Assembly: GCA_008973525.1 (NCBI GenBank)
Contig: WACJ01000313.1
Location: 124,001-188,000, forward strand
Length of the DNA stretch: 64,000 bases
Origin: Stenopsyche tienmushanensis
Lineage: Eukaryota; Arthropoda; Insecta; Trichoptera; Stenopsychidae
Direction: 5' to 3'
The notes beneath the pieces are model-generated. The model was not told where the DNA came from and did no database searches. It saw nothing but the letters and a program-made list of their open reading frames with translations. The translations under genes and the position numbers were made by a program. Positions 1-12,000 of this stretch are shown one piece after another (position 1 is the first letter of the stretch; every line of letters starts with the position of its first letter).

Positions 1-400
1 GTTCATTTATAAAGTCCTCAGCAACGAAATGTACAACAATGATCAAATGTGCCCAATTTTTAATATTAGTTGATTCGTCAATTTGAAGTGTAAATTTTTG
101 AGCCATTTTCAACTTTGTAATTAGTGTTCTCAAAATATTGTATGCTTTTGAAGAGTATCAGCTGACAATGGTACTTTCTTATATTCACTAGGCCCGAGCT
201 CAAATTTAATGCTTTCTATGCATGTTGGATTAACAAATGGCTCACCAATAATGTGTTTTTTTCTAATCTTACTATGTATATAGCTTACCATGTACTAGCC
301 CTTTGAGTAGTGAGCTAATTTAAATTCTTCATAATCTTAGATGTTATATTTGCTCGTCCGCCACTATCGTCATACAAATCCACTTATCTGTCAGGACTGT
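1..400 (-). pseudogene. hAT (ZBED5-like) transposase relic
   Basis: Read on the minus strand, positions about 180-260 give KKHIIGEPFVNP and then a short stretch matching the start of hAT transposases of the ZBED5/Buster group. Positions about 1-110 give a second block, in another frame, containing FTLQIDEST, the family's first-catalytic-aspartate region (usually written LQLDES). Stops and frameshifts separate the blocks, so it cannot encode a protein. The left part runs off the window. Family assignment is from motif recognition only. Confidence 0.6.
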
Positions 401-1391
401 AGCAGCATTTTAAACACATTATAGTTTATAAATACTATGCATGCACAGGAAAGGGGAAAGAGATTTCTATTAATTTCTCCTGAGGTATTGAGGCATCATT
501 TATTGATGTTACATCCTCCATGCTACAATACAATTTATTTTACAAATAATAGTGAAATCTAAATTTCAGATATACGCTGCTGGTGTATTTTTATATTTTG
601 CATATAACCTTTTTATAATCTCACTACTGATAAATTAAAAAAGGGTCTCTATACACAATGTCGAAAACACTATGTATAATAATTTCATGAATTTATAAAC
701 ATTGTGTTATTCTAAAAGGTTTTGGTAAATAAGTCAATCCCCCATTTTTCAAATTTTGTTTAATAAAAGCACAAAAAAATGCATTTCAGCTGAGTTCATA
801 GAACAAATAATCCTAACTTAGCTTCTCTTAGACTGGTTAAAATTTCATATTTTTTTAAATAGTCTGCTTTTTTTTTTTGTAAAACGATTCACATTATTTG
901 TTTCGCATACTCATAAGTGGAATGATATAAAATATTTTGTCAACGGTTTTTTTACAATATTTTGATCAAATTATTTAAACGCGATTCAAAATTAAACTAA
1001 TTGAAAAAAAACAACTTTTTTTTTCATAAACAATTGAAAATATATTATTCATGGTAAATAATTTCATAAAAATTATTAACTCATAAAGATGTTACAATTT
1101 TTGTATTACGCAACAAGGTGCAATCAACTAGCATCCAGAAGCATTTCAGTTCCTCCTTTCCTTGCGAGGACACTGCCGGACCAGAGTAAAGACATACACG
1201 ATGCATAAGCGCATCTTAGTTAACTCCTACACTGACTAGGAGGGAACATATTGTAATGATTGGGGAGATTTAATTCACAATTTGAAGAGTTTCAATAATA
1301 AAAAAATTCTTTTTAAATGTAGATTTAAAATTTTATTTAAAAAATGAAAAAAAAACAGTTTGATTAATTTTGGTATTGAATTATGAAATGA

Positions 1392-4300
1392 TTAAATATG
1401 TCCATTTATTTTAATTTTTTTTGATTTGTTCTCAAATTCCGGGCTGTCTTCTGAGCTGCGTTTTTCTAAGCCTTTTGGGTCAACTATTAGCACACGGGCA
1501 GGTTGTAAATTTTCTTTTCCATTAATATTGTCATTATTATTTACATTTTTAATGTTCAAAGGTCGATCAGGACTCGAATTAACTTCAATCATAGGGTGTT
1601 TACCTTTTCCTTTGCCTTTGTTTTTGACTTTTTTTTCTCCCCAAAGGCTACTATCTTTTGTTTCATTTGTCTTTTCAATTTGAAAATATTCACCTATTTT
1701 ATGGGAGGATTCATCGTCAATCAACGGTAAAAGTTCTGGCTCACCATCAAAAGATATATCTTGGTCATTAATATCTTTCTTAGAGTGAATGTTTCCTGAT
1801 GTATTTTCTGATAAATCATCGCTTTGTATATCAATCTCATCTTCATTTACTAGATTGGCATGTGATTCGTTTTCATTCGCTTTTGATCGATTGTATGACG
1901 TACCTGAAATTGTAAAAAAGGATTAGTCTTGAAGGAAAAAAATTGCACACAAGTTCAACAAACAAAATATAACTTCAAAAATAAACAAAAATCTTTTATG
2001 CGGTATTCCGAATTGTATCGATAGTTGTGGACACTATTTCACTGCTAATAAAAACAATGCACAAAAGTCAATGTACCAAACATACATTTAGGGGAAGTTT
2101 CACATTTTTTAAGACATTGAGCAAACTGCATTATATAGAATTAGTTTTAATCAAGGAAGCCCTAAACAAGGTCTCAACTGTGCCTTATGAAGCATTTGTA
2201 TCCTGTTTTTTTAGGACATGCTAATTTTTATATCATCTGTATCACAAAATTTAAATGAATTTTGCAAGGCATTTTTTTACATCAACATTTACGCGATTTT
2301 AATCATTTTTAAATAGTAGAAACAAATATAAATTATGGAGATAACTTGCACATACATCAAAGATAGTTTATTTATTTAAATATATTTATAATTTTTACTT
2401 TCATATTTTAAGTCATTGGAGTATATTTAATGTGCAGAGTTATCAGAATCCAAAGTGTGATATTGTCATTTTCTTTTTAAATTATTTTTTATTTTCATTG
2501 CTAATATTTTATTATTATTATATATATGAGCGAACGAGGAGGTGAATGTATGATACAGACGAAATGGATGTAACCCCTTCCTGTGAATGGATATTGAAGA
2601 GGCCCATAGTTCTGCAGTGGACTGTTAGTGGCTGCACTATGATGATGATATATATACAGTGGAACCTCGATAAACCGTTCCCGCATAATACGTTTTCCCG
2701 GATGGACCGTTCATTTTTTATAGTCCCGCCAAACTATTATTATTTGAAGCTTTCCCGCATTCACCGTTTCCCGCAATTACCGTTTTTTTTTCAGGGTCCC
2801 TTGGAAAACGTAAAATCGATGTTTCACTGTATATATATTGGGTTGGTGCAAAAGTTAAGGCCGTTTTTTATGATCCTAGGTAAAAAAAATTTTTCTTCAA
2901 AAATGATGAATAGCATCTTCTTTTAAACGATTCCATTGTATAAAGGATGCTTTCCCTCTACTTTCTATTCAGTTTTGGCCTGGCCAGAGTACAGTGAAAA
3001 GCCCTTGTATTTTTTCAAAATGTCGGTCGATAAAGTGCATTTACGTCATTGTTTACTTTATGAATTCCGAAAAGACAATACCGCGAGTGTGAAAACCAAA
3101 AACATTTGCGAAGTGTATGGAACAAATGTCATCAAAGTTCGACAGGTACGAAAATGGTTTACAAAATTCCGATCTGGGGATTTTTCACTAATTGATAAAC
3201 CACATATCGGGCGGCCATTGAAGTCTGATGACGACAAGTTTAAAGTCATAATTGACACCAATCCACGTCTAACCACCAAGGAGATCGCGACGATGATGGG
3301 AGTCAACCAAAGAATCGTATTAAGACATTTGAAGCGTATGGAGATGGTTTCGCGGTACGACGTTTGGATACCTCATCAATTGTCGGCTGCCAATTTATTG
3401 GATAGTGTTTCAACGTGCGTTACTTTGAGTGCGAGACAAAAATGTGAACCTTTTTTGCATCGTTTGGTAACGGAAGATGAGAAATGGGTCGTGTACAACA
3501 ACGTGATAAGAAAAAGACATTGGGCTATACCTAGACAAGCCCCATTTAACAACTTTTAAGGCCGAAATCCACAAAAAAAAGTTATGCTTTGTGTTTGGTG
3601 GGATTGTAAGGGTATTGTGTATTTTGAACTCTTGGAACCCAATCAGAAAATTACAGCAGAACGATATTGTCAGAAATTATCCAAATTGAACATCGCCCTT
3701 CAAAAGAATAGACCAGAATTGGTAAACAGAAAAGGGGTAGTGTTTCATCGCGACAATGCGCGACCACGTAAGACTTTGATGACCCAACACAAGCTAAATG
3801 AGTTGAATTGGGATGTTATTAAGCATCCACCGTGCTGTACAGATCTTGCTCCTTCCGATTTTTATTTATTTCGATCACTGCAAAATGTTTTAAATGATAA
3901 AAAATTTGATACAATAGAGCAGGTAAAAACATCCCTTACTACATTTTTCGCATCAAAATCCACAGAATTTTATACTAATGGTATTAAAAAGTTGATAGAA
4001 AGATGAGAGAAGGTTATAAGAACAGATAGAAATTATATAATTGATTAAATAAATACTACAAGTCTAAAAAAAAATGTTTAATTGTATATGTAAAAAACGG
4101 CCCTAACTTTTGCACCAACCCAATATATATGTATATTTTTTCTAAAAAATTATTATTCTTATTATTTATCTTTATTATGTATTCTTTTAATTTAAAAAAA
4201 ATGTTTTTTTTATTATTATTTTATTTATATTATTATCATTGTTTATATTTATTAAACATTGTATTTCATTTTTTTTAATGTAATATGGCATAAGCTGTTT

Positions 4301-7300
4301 TTAAATGTTTAAATAAATAAAAAAATAAAATAAATTTTAAGGGAGAAGGATTGACTTTTTAAATCAGTTGCATTCCAATTATGCATCTTGCCTCTGTAAT
4401 TTTTTAGCGTCATCATGGCATTGTGTAAAATTATTTCAAAAGACTTTATAGAAATATTTTATGGGTGAAATATATTTATCTGCGTTGCTTCTTTAGATAA
4501 AAAAAATATACACCGAGTCGTTGTTTTTTCAGCTTGATCAAAAACAGCGAATGCCTGAGTATTAATTATATTTTATAAAGGATTTTTTACAAAAAAAAAA
4601 CCAAACCTGGAGATTCACCGTTAGAAGTGGCCTCGATGCCTCCCATAAAAAATCTAGTGATAGGTAGCTGCCAATTTGGGGTTTCCCGAGGACAATACGA
4701 ATTACCACCAGTCCATGACTGTTTTGAAGCTGCAAAATAGAAAAGCATAGCCAAAATTTTTTTAAAATTATCATTTTTTATTCAATGTTTATTACATTAT
4801 TCAATTAAAATATATGCATCAAAATTTAGGTTATTGAAATTAATTATTATCATTGATCTCTTGACCTATGATTTTCTTTCGATTCAATGAAATCAAACAA
4901 ATTTAAGAAGCATGTTGTATGTTTATCAGTATCCTTTGATTTGTATATCAAATGTGCAAACATGACTCTTGCTTCTTTTTCACTGATTGAAATATAATAT
5001 TATTGATTTGTTTAATTATTTGCATCAGACGAGGGCGCTGGCAGTTGTGGCCTAGCTGCAGAGAATTAAATCATAGTGCAAACGGTTAAAAAATTCATAT
5101 TATTCTCTATTAGTTCTCCGCATTTGAAGGCATTCTGCACCTTCTTTCACACAATGACTATTTTCAATTTCAAAAGAATTGTGCAAATTTCTACGAAACT
5201 AGAGACACTTCCCATTGAACCTTAAATCTATAATATCTTGTATTGTCAATTTTAGCCTTTTATGATAATCGAGTTCATTTAACTAGTGTTTTCAAAGAAG
5301 CTATACAGCAAAAAGAAACATTAAACACTTTCGCCTATATCATATTAAGATTTTAAAAGAAAAAAAGTACACAAACCGACTTATGATATCTACTCAAGCA
5401 TCTACTATCTACTCAAACAGCAGTCATGATGTATCTACTCAAAATCACAAACGGCATAATTGATCGTCCTGAGCAGTGGTGTAGTGGGGCGGGGGCGCGT
5501 GGGGTCGGCGCTCCCACACTTTTTTCTAAACGATTTGGAAATTTTGCATAATATATATTGTAATTTAAAAAAAAATATTTTAACTTAAATTGGTTAAATT
5601 GAAAAACGTTCAGTTGGAAAATTGTATCACTGCTGGTAGGGGAGGGGGTACTGAAATATTTTAATTAATCAGCGCTCCCAGACTTTTTTATTCAGCACTA
5701 CATCACTGGTCCTGAGCTACTAAGTAGTATTAACTTCAACGTATCTAAGAGATCTGATCTAATAATTGTCAAACATCAGTTAATCAATCTTTTAATTTTC
5801 AAATAAGTAAATCAACAAAAAATAAATAACGGCAATTGTTATGAATTTCTAAACTTGAACTAAAAGCCAAATATGAGCGCATGATATATTATTAACTACT
5901 TGTCTAAATTAATTCTACATGTGAAATCCTATAATTGGTTTTCTAATATTTCCAATCCATGCTTAATTATATATGTAAAGCTGTTGGGTTTCCATAAATA
6001 AGTAAATAATGATAAACCAAATTAATCAATTTCAAGCTTCAACAAATGCATTATTTTGTTACTAAAAGTAAAGACAACACGTGTATTATGTTTATGCAAA
6101 AAAATGAATGAATATTGTATGCTATCAACAGTGTTCATTTACTGATATACAAGATTTATAGGCGCTGTGCGGTTCTGAGAAAAGTGGATTTGTATGGACA
6201 ATAAGCAGTGTACGTAAGAATATACCATCTACATTATTAACACATGGGAGCACGTGGGAGACTTTGATTGCAGTCCTCGGTGTGCCACTCGTCGAGCGCG
6301 GGAGACTGGTCTCAGTCCTTTTGATTTGATTAGAGACATCTATTAATGCTATTTTAAGTGAAAATCTTTTCACACAAAAATATATTTAAGCCAACCGATC
6401 TATCGACATACAGTATCATTTTTGAATAGCCTTGAAATCTCTTTTATACATATATGACGCGAATACCCCTGCACCGAGCGTTTTCACTCATCAAACCAGA
6501 CCCGCATAAAAGTGTTAACATAATTTTAAGATTAACAATTGAAATGAGATCATCTTATGTTTGGGCTGCAACCACACGTAATGCAATATAGCCAACAATA
6601 TAAATAATACGGCCATCGGATATATCCAAATGTATTTATTTATTTATTATCATATTTCTAACAAGTTTTAATGTTAATTCATTTTTTCTTTCTTTTGTTA
6701 TTTTTTTCTTTTGCTGTTTTGTTATTAATCAAATTACCATTGTACTTTTCTTTGTGTCTTTATATAGTATAACTTATCTTAACCAATGCTGTGTACAACT
6801 TTAATCGATGTTCATACCAGTCTTGTTTTTATTGTTATTTTTTAAGTAATGTTATGTATGATTATTGTCGGTGAGCCATATCAATAAAATAAAATTAAAT
6901 CATTTGAATTACATACGATATCCATCAAATGAAAAATCCATCTATTTTTACTATGATTTTTACAGTGTTTTTATAAAATGTTTTATACAGAAAATAGTGC
7001 TGAACAATAATCTAAAAACCATTTTTTTCTAAATAAGTTTGACATTAAACATAACTATGCTTACACTTCGATTTGCCCGGGGTGCTCGTAGTCGTCGTCG
7101 GATTGGAACTCTTTTGAGCCTTTGAACTTTTTCCGTATGAAACTAAAACATAAATATGGACAACAATTTAAAGTGGATATTGAAATGTTAAATCTTGAAT
7201 GTTACAAAAATGGTAATAAACACATCACGGATTATATGCAAATAAACTTGTACCCCGTCTGTCTTAATTTTAAATCGTCTATTAAATCTTAGCGTGCCTC

Positions 7301-7702
7301 GATTAATTTGTAAACATATTTCTTACGATTACATTTTTAAACAAATTGTTTCAAGTCGCTTATGAATTGGTGCAAATTATGCAAAAAAAAAACAACATTT
7401 AAATGTATGATTTTGGAATAGAAAACAATATTTTACATATATTTAGGGCCAGCCTATCAGCGAGAAGAGTGCTTTCACATTTACATTGTATCAGAATTAC
7501 CGAAAAATAAATAGGCGTGTTCAGTTCTCGGACGTTTATCCGCGTTTTAGATAATAGTACGGACTCGTCGTCGCCTGCGGTGACATAAAATGTACGAAAC
7601 CGATTCTCTTTTATAACGAGTTGTCGATATCGTTCGGCCAGAATAAAGTATGGAATGTTTTTTGAGACCTTTGGCACCGACGGACGCCTTCGTTCTGGCC
7701 AT
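1392..7702 (-). CDS. PCLAF: PCNA clamp-associated factor homologue (PCLAF/PAF15-like)
   Basis: Four exons on the minus strand: 7702-7669, 7142-7065, 4729-4607 and 1903-1392. Together they make 747 nt, or 248 aa. Phases agree at every junction (1, 1, 1), and the exon-2 donor is GTAAGC. The protein begins MARTKAS, like human MVRTKAD. Exon 3 encodes SWTGGNSYCPRETPNWQ, matching the conserved GGNPVCVRPTPKWQ block, followed directly by a PIP-box (QLPITRFF, pattern QxxIxxFF) that binds the PCNA clamp. A KEN degron (NGKENLQP) lies in exon 4, as in human PCLAF, which is an APC/C target. PCLAF is a nuclear disordered protein that tunes translesion synthesis and replication. The long acidic, Ser/Asn/Lys-rich tail (exon 4, about 169 aa) makes it over twice the human length. 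The exon-1 donor (GTCTCA) is the weakest call; G|GTGCCA nine bases earlier in the transcript is the alternative. The last intron carries three mobile elements. Confidence 0.83.
2524..2652 (-). repeat. Non-LTR retrotransposon 3' tail, copy 1
   Basis: A roughly 125-bp block ends in a short GATGAT microsatellite. Nearly the same sequence recurs at about 34308-34505 (same orientation) and at 47192-47398 (reverse). It contains the equivalent of 'agtccactacagaactatgggcctcttc' in pieces, the kind of motif found at 3' ends of insect RTE/R1-like LINEs that terminate in a CAT/ATG microsatellite. It lies in the last PCLAF intron. The three-copy repeat is seen directly; the LINE class is inferred. Confidence 0.6.
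2657..2829. mobile_element. pogo/Tigger-type MITE, 173 bp
   Basis: It begins cagtggaacctcgataaacc and ends with the inverted partner cgatgtttcactg, and TA dinucleotides flank both ends. The CAGTGGAACCTCG terminus is typical of pogo/Tigger elements. It has no coding capacity. It lies 8 bp from the start of the neighbouring mariner. Confidence 0.7.
2838..4123 (+). mobile_element. Complete mariner element, 1286 bp
   Basis: Terminal inverted repeats of about 30 bp are visible: ttgggttggtgcaaaagtta at the left and its near-perfect complement at the right. A TA duplication flanks both ends. The element encodes a mariner transposase (separate entry) and sits in an intron of the minus-strand PCLAF homologue, in antisense orientation. 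Full length and clean termini suggest a fairly recent insertion, even though the gene inside is broken. Confidence 0.92.
3020..4006 (+). pseudogene. Mariner transposase, frameshifted
   Basis: The first part (3020-3559) starts MSVDKVHLRH and carries the paired helix-turn-helix region, a WIPHQL linker (family consensus WVPHEL) and the first catalytic Asp in VTEDEKW. A frame change near 3550 moves the rest to 3584-4006, with the second Asp in HRDNARP and the third in TDLAPSDFYLF. Exactly 34 residues separate the last two, the mariner D34D signature. A second lesion is the TGA at 4003-4005, where the family has Trp, which truncates the C-terminus. The product should be inactive. Confidence 0.9.
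5474..5708. mobile_element. hAT MITE, 235 bp, with 8-bp target duplication
   Basis: The element starts cagtggtgtagtg and ends cactacatcactg. An exact 8-bp duplication, gtcctgag, stands at 5466-5473 and 5709-5716. Both features fit hAT. It has no open frame. An end-less relative lies at about 31746-31919, sharing among other stretches 'attgtatcactgctggtagg'. Confidence 0.85.
6020..6250. repeat. Dispersed repeat family A, copy 1
   Basis: This stretch shares 'caagcttcaacaaatgcatt', 'attttgttactaaaa' and a following 'gtggacaataa(g/c)cagtg'-like segment with about 56545-56760 in the same order. The class is unknown: I see no terminal repeats or coding capacity. Confidence 0.55.
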
Positions 7703-9075
7703 TATTCAAGATGGACTATACAAAAATATGAAAGTGCGCGTCGTTCATACGAACACCGCGCGAATCACTGCGAGCGCGCGAAATAATCGGCTACTACATA
7801 TTTGGTCTTAACCCACTTGTTATGATCGCATCTTCTCCTTTTTATTTTCTCCCTTGACATGTTTTTATTTTGACATTACTGTTGTTTTTATAAACGAAAA
7901 ACTTTCTTAATTATTTAAAAAAAAACATACATTTATTTTTCTAAATTTAAAGTAATGCTTTTATTAATAAATAATAAAGCGCTTAATTTTATAAAGACGG
8001 TTGCTAGTTGTTTTTAGTCGCTATTATTGAGTATCGCAATACTTTCAGTAATATCGAACTAATGAATAACCCGAAAGACAAATTTCGTTTTTTTTTGCTC
8101 TCCGAGTAGCAGGAGGAACAAAGGCTTCGACAGTGCGGATTCCAGTCTTGACAAAAAATATATTCGGCTAGGTTTGTCAGTCAAAAATGTCATAATCGCA
8201 AGAATATGTTAAAAGTGTACTGCGCATTATTTTTAAGAAGGAACAAAAGGTTTTCAACGGCTTATCGGTGATCTAATGAGCTGACGTCTAAGAGGATCGG
8301 GCGTGCCGTTATCGATAGTCCAACGACTATGTTACAATATTTTAAATGCGCAAGAGTGATATGATTCGTCACCGCATCGATTTCAATGAAACAAAGCTTC
8401 AGGTTAAATTGCTCGTATATAAATAAATATAAATATTTAATGGCAGACTATTGCGTCAGTAACAAATTCAAATGAATTTTGCTGGTCTCGAATGAAATAT
8501 ATTTTGTGGTTGTCATGTTGAGAAAAATTTTGCAATGCAAACAAAGGTAAAATAATCACATTGATAATTTCGAATCGTCAATTAAACATTGCCTGAGCAC
8601 CACCGGAAGATGCGAGCTCGCTCGTCCGTTCCCGATGACGAAACATAACATGTCTGATTATCGTTATCGGCCCTTGCTAGTCTTTTCGGAGTTTCTCGAT
8701 AAGATTTTACGTCTCGATCGTCTCGTTCGGACGAACGAAGATATTCTGACGCGAGTCCTGATCTCCGACGATAGAGATTGTCGCCTCGCTTCAAACGTCA
8801 TCTTAAAAATCAGATCGTTTCGGAAATAAAAAAAAACCGACAGCTGATTCTAAAAACTGCATATATATTTTATAAAATTATTTTAACGCTGGAATAATGT
8901 GAAAGCTTTTTTTAAAATATTTTTTCCCGTCGTCGAAATCGGACACGGTCGCAGAACGGTGTCTCGAAGCGAGGCGAGGAAAGAGAGAGAGCGAGAAAAG
9001 GAGAGAGAGAGAGAGAGAGAGAAGGTCACGTCAGCAGTGACAGCTTCGACGGCGATCTGACAGGTAACCCTCGTC
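7703..9075. other. Divergent intergenic and promoter region between PCLAF and the SEC23IP-like gene
   Basis: About 1.4 kb separates the start codons of the two divergent genes. The part nearest the plus-strand gene is GC-richer and carries a GA microsatellite at about 9000-9022, probably in promoter or 5' UTR. Short open frames at 8582-8829 show no recognisable protein and overlap each other on opposite strands. Confidence 0.5.
8995..9023. repeat. GA dinucleotide microsatellite
   Basis: An uninterrupted GA tract, preceded by further GA-rich sequence, lies about 55 bp upstream of the start codon at 9076. In insects such tracts can bind GAGA-type factors; that role is inference here. Confidence 0.8.
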
Positions 9076-12000
9076 ATGAAGCGCAACCCCCTGTTGAGCG
9101 AGGCGCCGCCCCTGAGCGGCGTGCTGTTGCCGCCTGCGCCCCCGCACTCGACGCAGCATCAATCAGGTAGTCCTTTCGAAGCTCCGCATGACAAATCTGA
9201 CGTTTGCCACAACACGCAACATATTTTGCTCCATTTTCGATTCCACTCGGAACAGTCTAAACATGCTCTTTCGGCCAGACGAAACTTCGTCGTCGCGTCT
9301 GCGACGAGCTTGCGCGACTTTGAACATCTCAAAAGACGACGAGCAAACGTTTCGTCAATTCGACGAGGAAAAAAAACAAACATGCGAGACCCTCGTTTCG
9401 ACTCTCGCCAGGTGCAATTTATCCGAATGCAATTGCAGCCGAACGTATGCGCGTACTCTTCGAGCGCTCTCTCTATTGGGTTCGGTGAAGATTCTCTCTC
9501 GGGTGCTCGGTCTGGTTTTTGAAACTGTCACGAGCTCGACTCAAAACGTCCAGGCGAAGAGGAAGGACGATGACAAAACATCGGATCTTAGCCGATATAC
9601 GGAAACGTCCGATTCTTGAATAATTGCCAACAGTGAATTCGGCTCGAATTTCGACAGACGGTTCGATTCGTTTTCAAAAGTAGTCGACGGCGCAAATGGT
9701 AAAATTAATTTTATCACATAATCGACGAGTCTTCGAGCATTATAGTTAATGTGGAACAGTAAAACTGGCGTTAAACGGGCCTTGTACGTTATGTTTTCCT
9801 ATAATATAAGAAGCTCAGCGAACGAACTACGCAAACGTCTTGTGATGTTATTTTTTAACGATCGCGTCGCGCTTTACGACTATCGCCCTTCGCAAGCGAC
9901 GAAAAGCAATTTGAAGGAAATATATTAAACAATCGCCATAAAAAACGTTCCTTTTATAGAAAGAGGTCGAGTGTAGGTGAAAGGTGAAGCGCAGGGCTGC
10001 GGGAGAAGCCCGCTCCGGGTCGAGAGTCCGGCAGTGAGGCCGCCGGACCGCCGGCGACTCGACGCGATAAGAGTGGCGTCGTAAGAGTCGCGTAATTCGA
10101 CGCGAAGGACGATAGGATCGGGAAGTCGAGTCGGGGTCGCGCGAAAGAAGAAGCCGGAATAAAACGAGGCGTGCGTTTCAAAGGTAGAGTTTTTATTCCG
10201 CACATGGCCGACGCTGCGCCCTCACGGTCTCACGCCGCCCGCTGAGTCTGGAAGGACGGGATCTCCCTGGTGTTTCTGTTCCTCTTGACGATCCGCCGAC
10301 AGAGCAGCGCCGCCGCGACGACGAGGACGACGAAGAGCAGCGCTCCGAGGACGATCGCCGCTATCAGCGCCGGAGGCAGGTAGTCTGAAAGCGGAGACGG
10401 AACGCGTCACGAGCGGAGCCCGCCCGAGGAGCGCCGGGGGCGCTCGGGGCGGGGCTCCGGACTCTCGCGCTCACTCGCGACGTTCAGGTCGTAGCCGACC
10501 GCGTTGCCGGCCAAGTCCACGGCTGCCACGTGCACCCTCGGCGAACAGCAGGAGGCCGAGTACCTCGCGCGCGCCTCCCCGCGGGTGCCGGCGGAGAAGC
10601 CCGGCTCGTACTGCAGCCCTCCGGGCAGCGTCGCGATCCTCAGGAGCCCTGCGGACGAGACGGGTCAGAGGCGGGCGGAGACGGGGGTCCGGGACGGGCG
10701 GGACGCTCACCGATCTCGCTCTGGCTCGCGACGACGTCGAGGCCCCAGCTCCTCCCGCCGCAGGAGTCCGCGCCGAGGCGACCGACGCAGTCGCCCCTGT
10801 ACGAGTAGTCGAGGCGGGGGCGCGCGCCCTCCGGCCCCGCCTGCTCGTCGTCGACGACGTACGCGTAGGCGCCGATCGTCGTCCGCTCGAGTCCTGCGAG
10901 AGAGAGAGAGCGATGAGAGAGGGCGCCCCCCGGGCGGCGGCCCCTCGCGGCGTCCGCTCACCGGTCGCGGAGAACTCGATCGCGTCCCTGGCGCCGCGCT
11001 CCGCCGTCGAAGTGATGCCCACGGTCAGGACGACGCCGGCGGTCGTCTTGCCCTCGATCCATTGTCTGAAACGAACGTCGTCCGTCAGACGCGGAGCGCG
11101 CTCCGCGTCCGACCGTCCTCCCCCGGACTCGCGTCTCACTCACGTCTGGGGAGTCAGCGAGCGCAGGAAGTAGAGCTCGTCGACGGCGCCGAACCTGTAG
11201 AGCAGCCCGCTCTCCCGGTTGTTGGTCACTTCGAAGTGGATCTGGAAAGGGCGCACCGTGAGCGACCGGGACCCGACGGGGACCGGGGCCGGGTCCGCCC
11301 GCGCGCACTCACCTGCATCCGGACGCCGGGAGCCCCGCGCAGCCTGCTGGCGGAGCCGATCTGGAGGAGCGTCGGCGGCGTCGCGTCGGAGGCGACCTGC
11401 GGACGATCGGCGGACTGTCGGACGGGCGCCCGGGACGGAGGGAGGGCCGAGGGCCTCCGGCCGTCCCGCGCGAGCTCACCTGGTCGGGACGCGACGAAGA
11501 GTTGCGCCCCCCGTCGGCCTCGATGCCGGAGAGGCCTCTCCCGACGATCTCGCCGAGCCTCGGCGGCGTCCCGTCCGCGGGCCCGACCGCGTCGAGCCGG
11601 AGCTCCCCGGGGTCGGCGAGCGCGAGGGCCGCCGCCAGGAAGATCGCCGCGAGGGCCGAGGTCGTCGTCCGCGCCATCCGATGCGCGCGAGACTCGCGAT
11701 TGACGCCGGCCCCCGGCCCTCCGGGCTTATAAGCGCTCCCCGGAGCCCCCCTCTCGCTCGCGCCTCGGAGGATCCGCTCCGGTTCGAATCGGGTCGGGTC
11801 TTATCGCGAGCCCCGCCGCGATTGCGCGTTCTTTTCTCGAAAAATGCGACATCGCGGTCGCGTCTTCCGCGCCCTACGGCCGGAGGTGATTCATCCCGGA
11901 AAATATGGGCGAAGTCGGTGACGGAGCGATCGCAATCGCAATCTACTTCCAGGGCGGATGTTGACCGCCGGGCCCGCGGAGCGGGCGCGCCCCCGCCGGC

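Noticed and set aside
8582..8829. Overlapping frames on both strands
   Set aside because: Neither shows a domain or splice context, and they lie in the divergent promoter interval.
11905..11917. Possible 13-nt first coding exon (MGEV) for the proline-rich gene
   Set aside because: It has the right phase and a GTGACG donor, but exon 9076-9166 has a better protein and start context. Kept only as an alternative.
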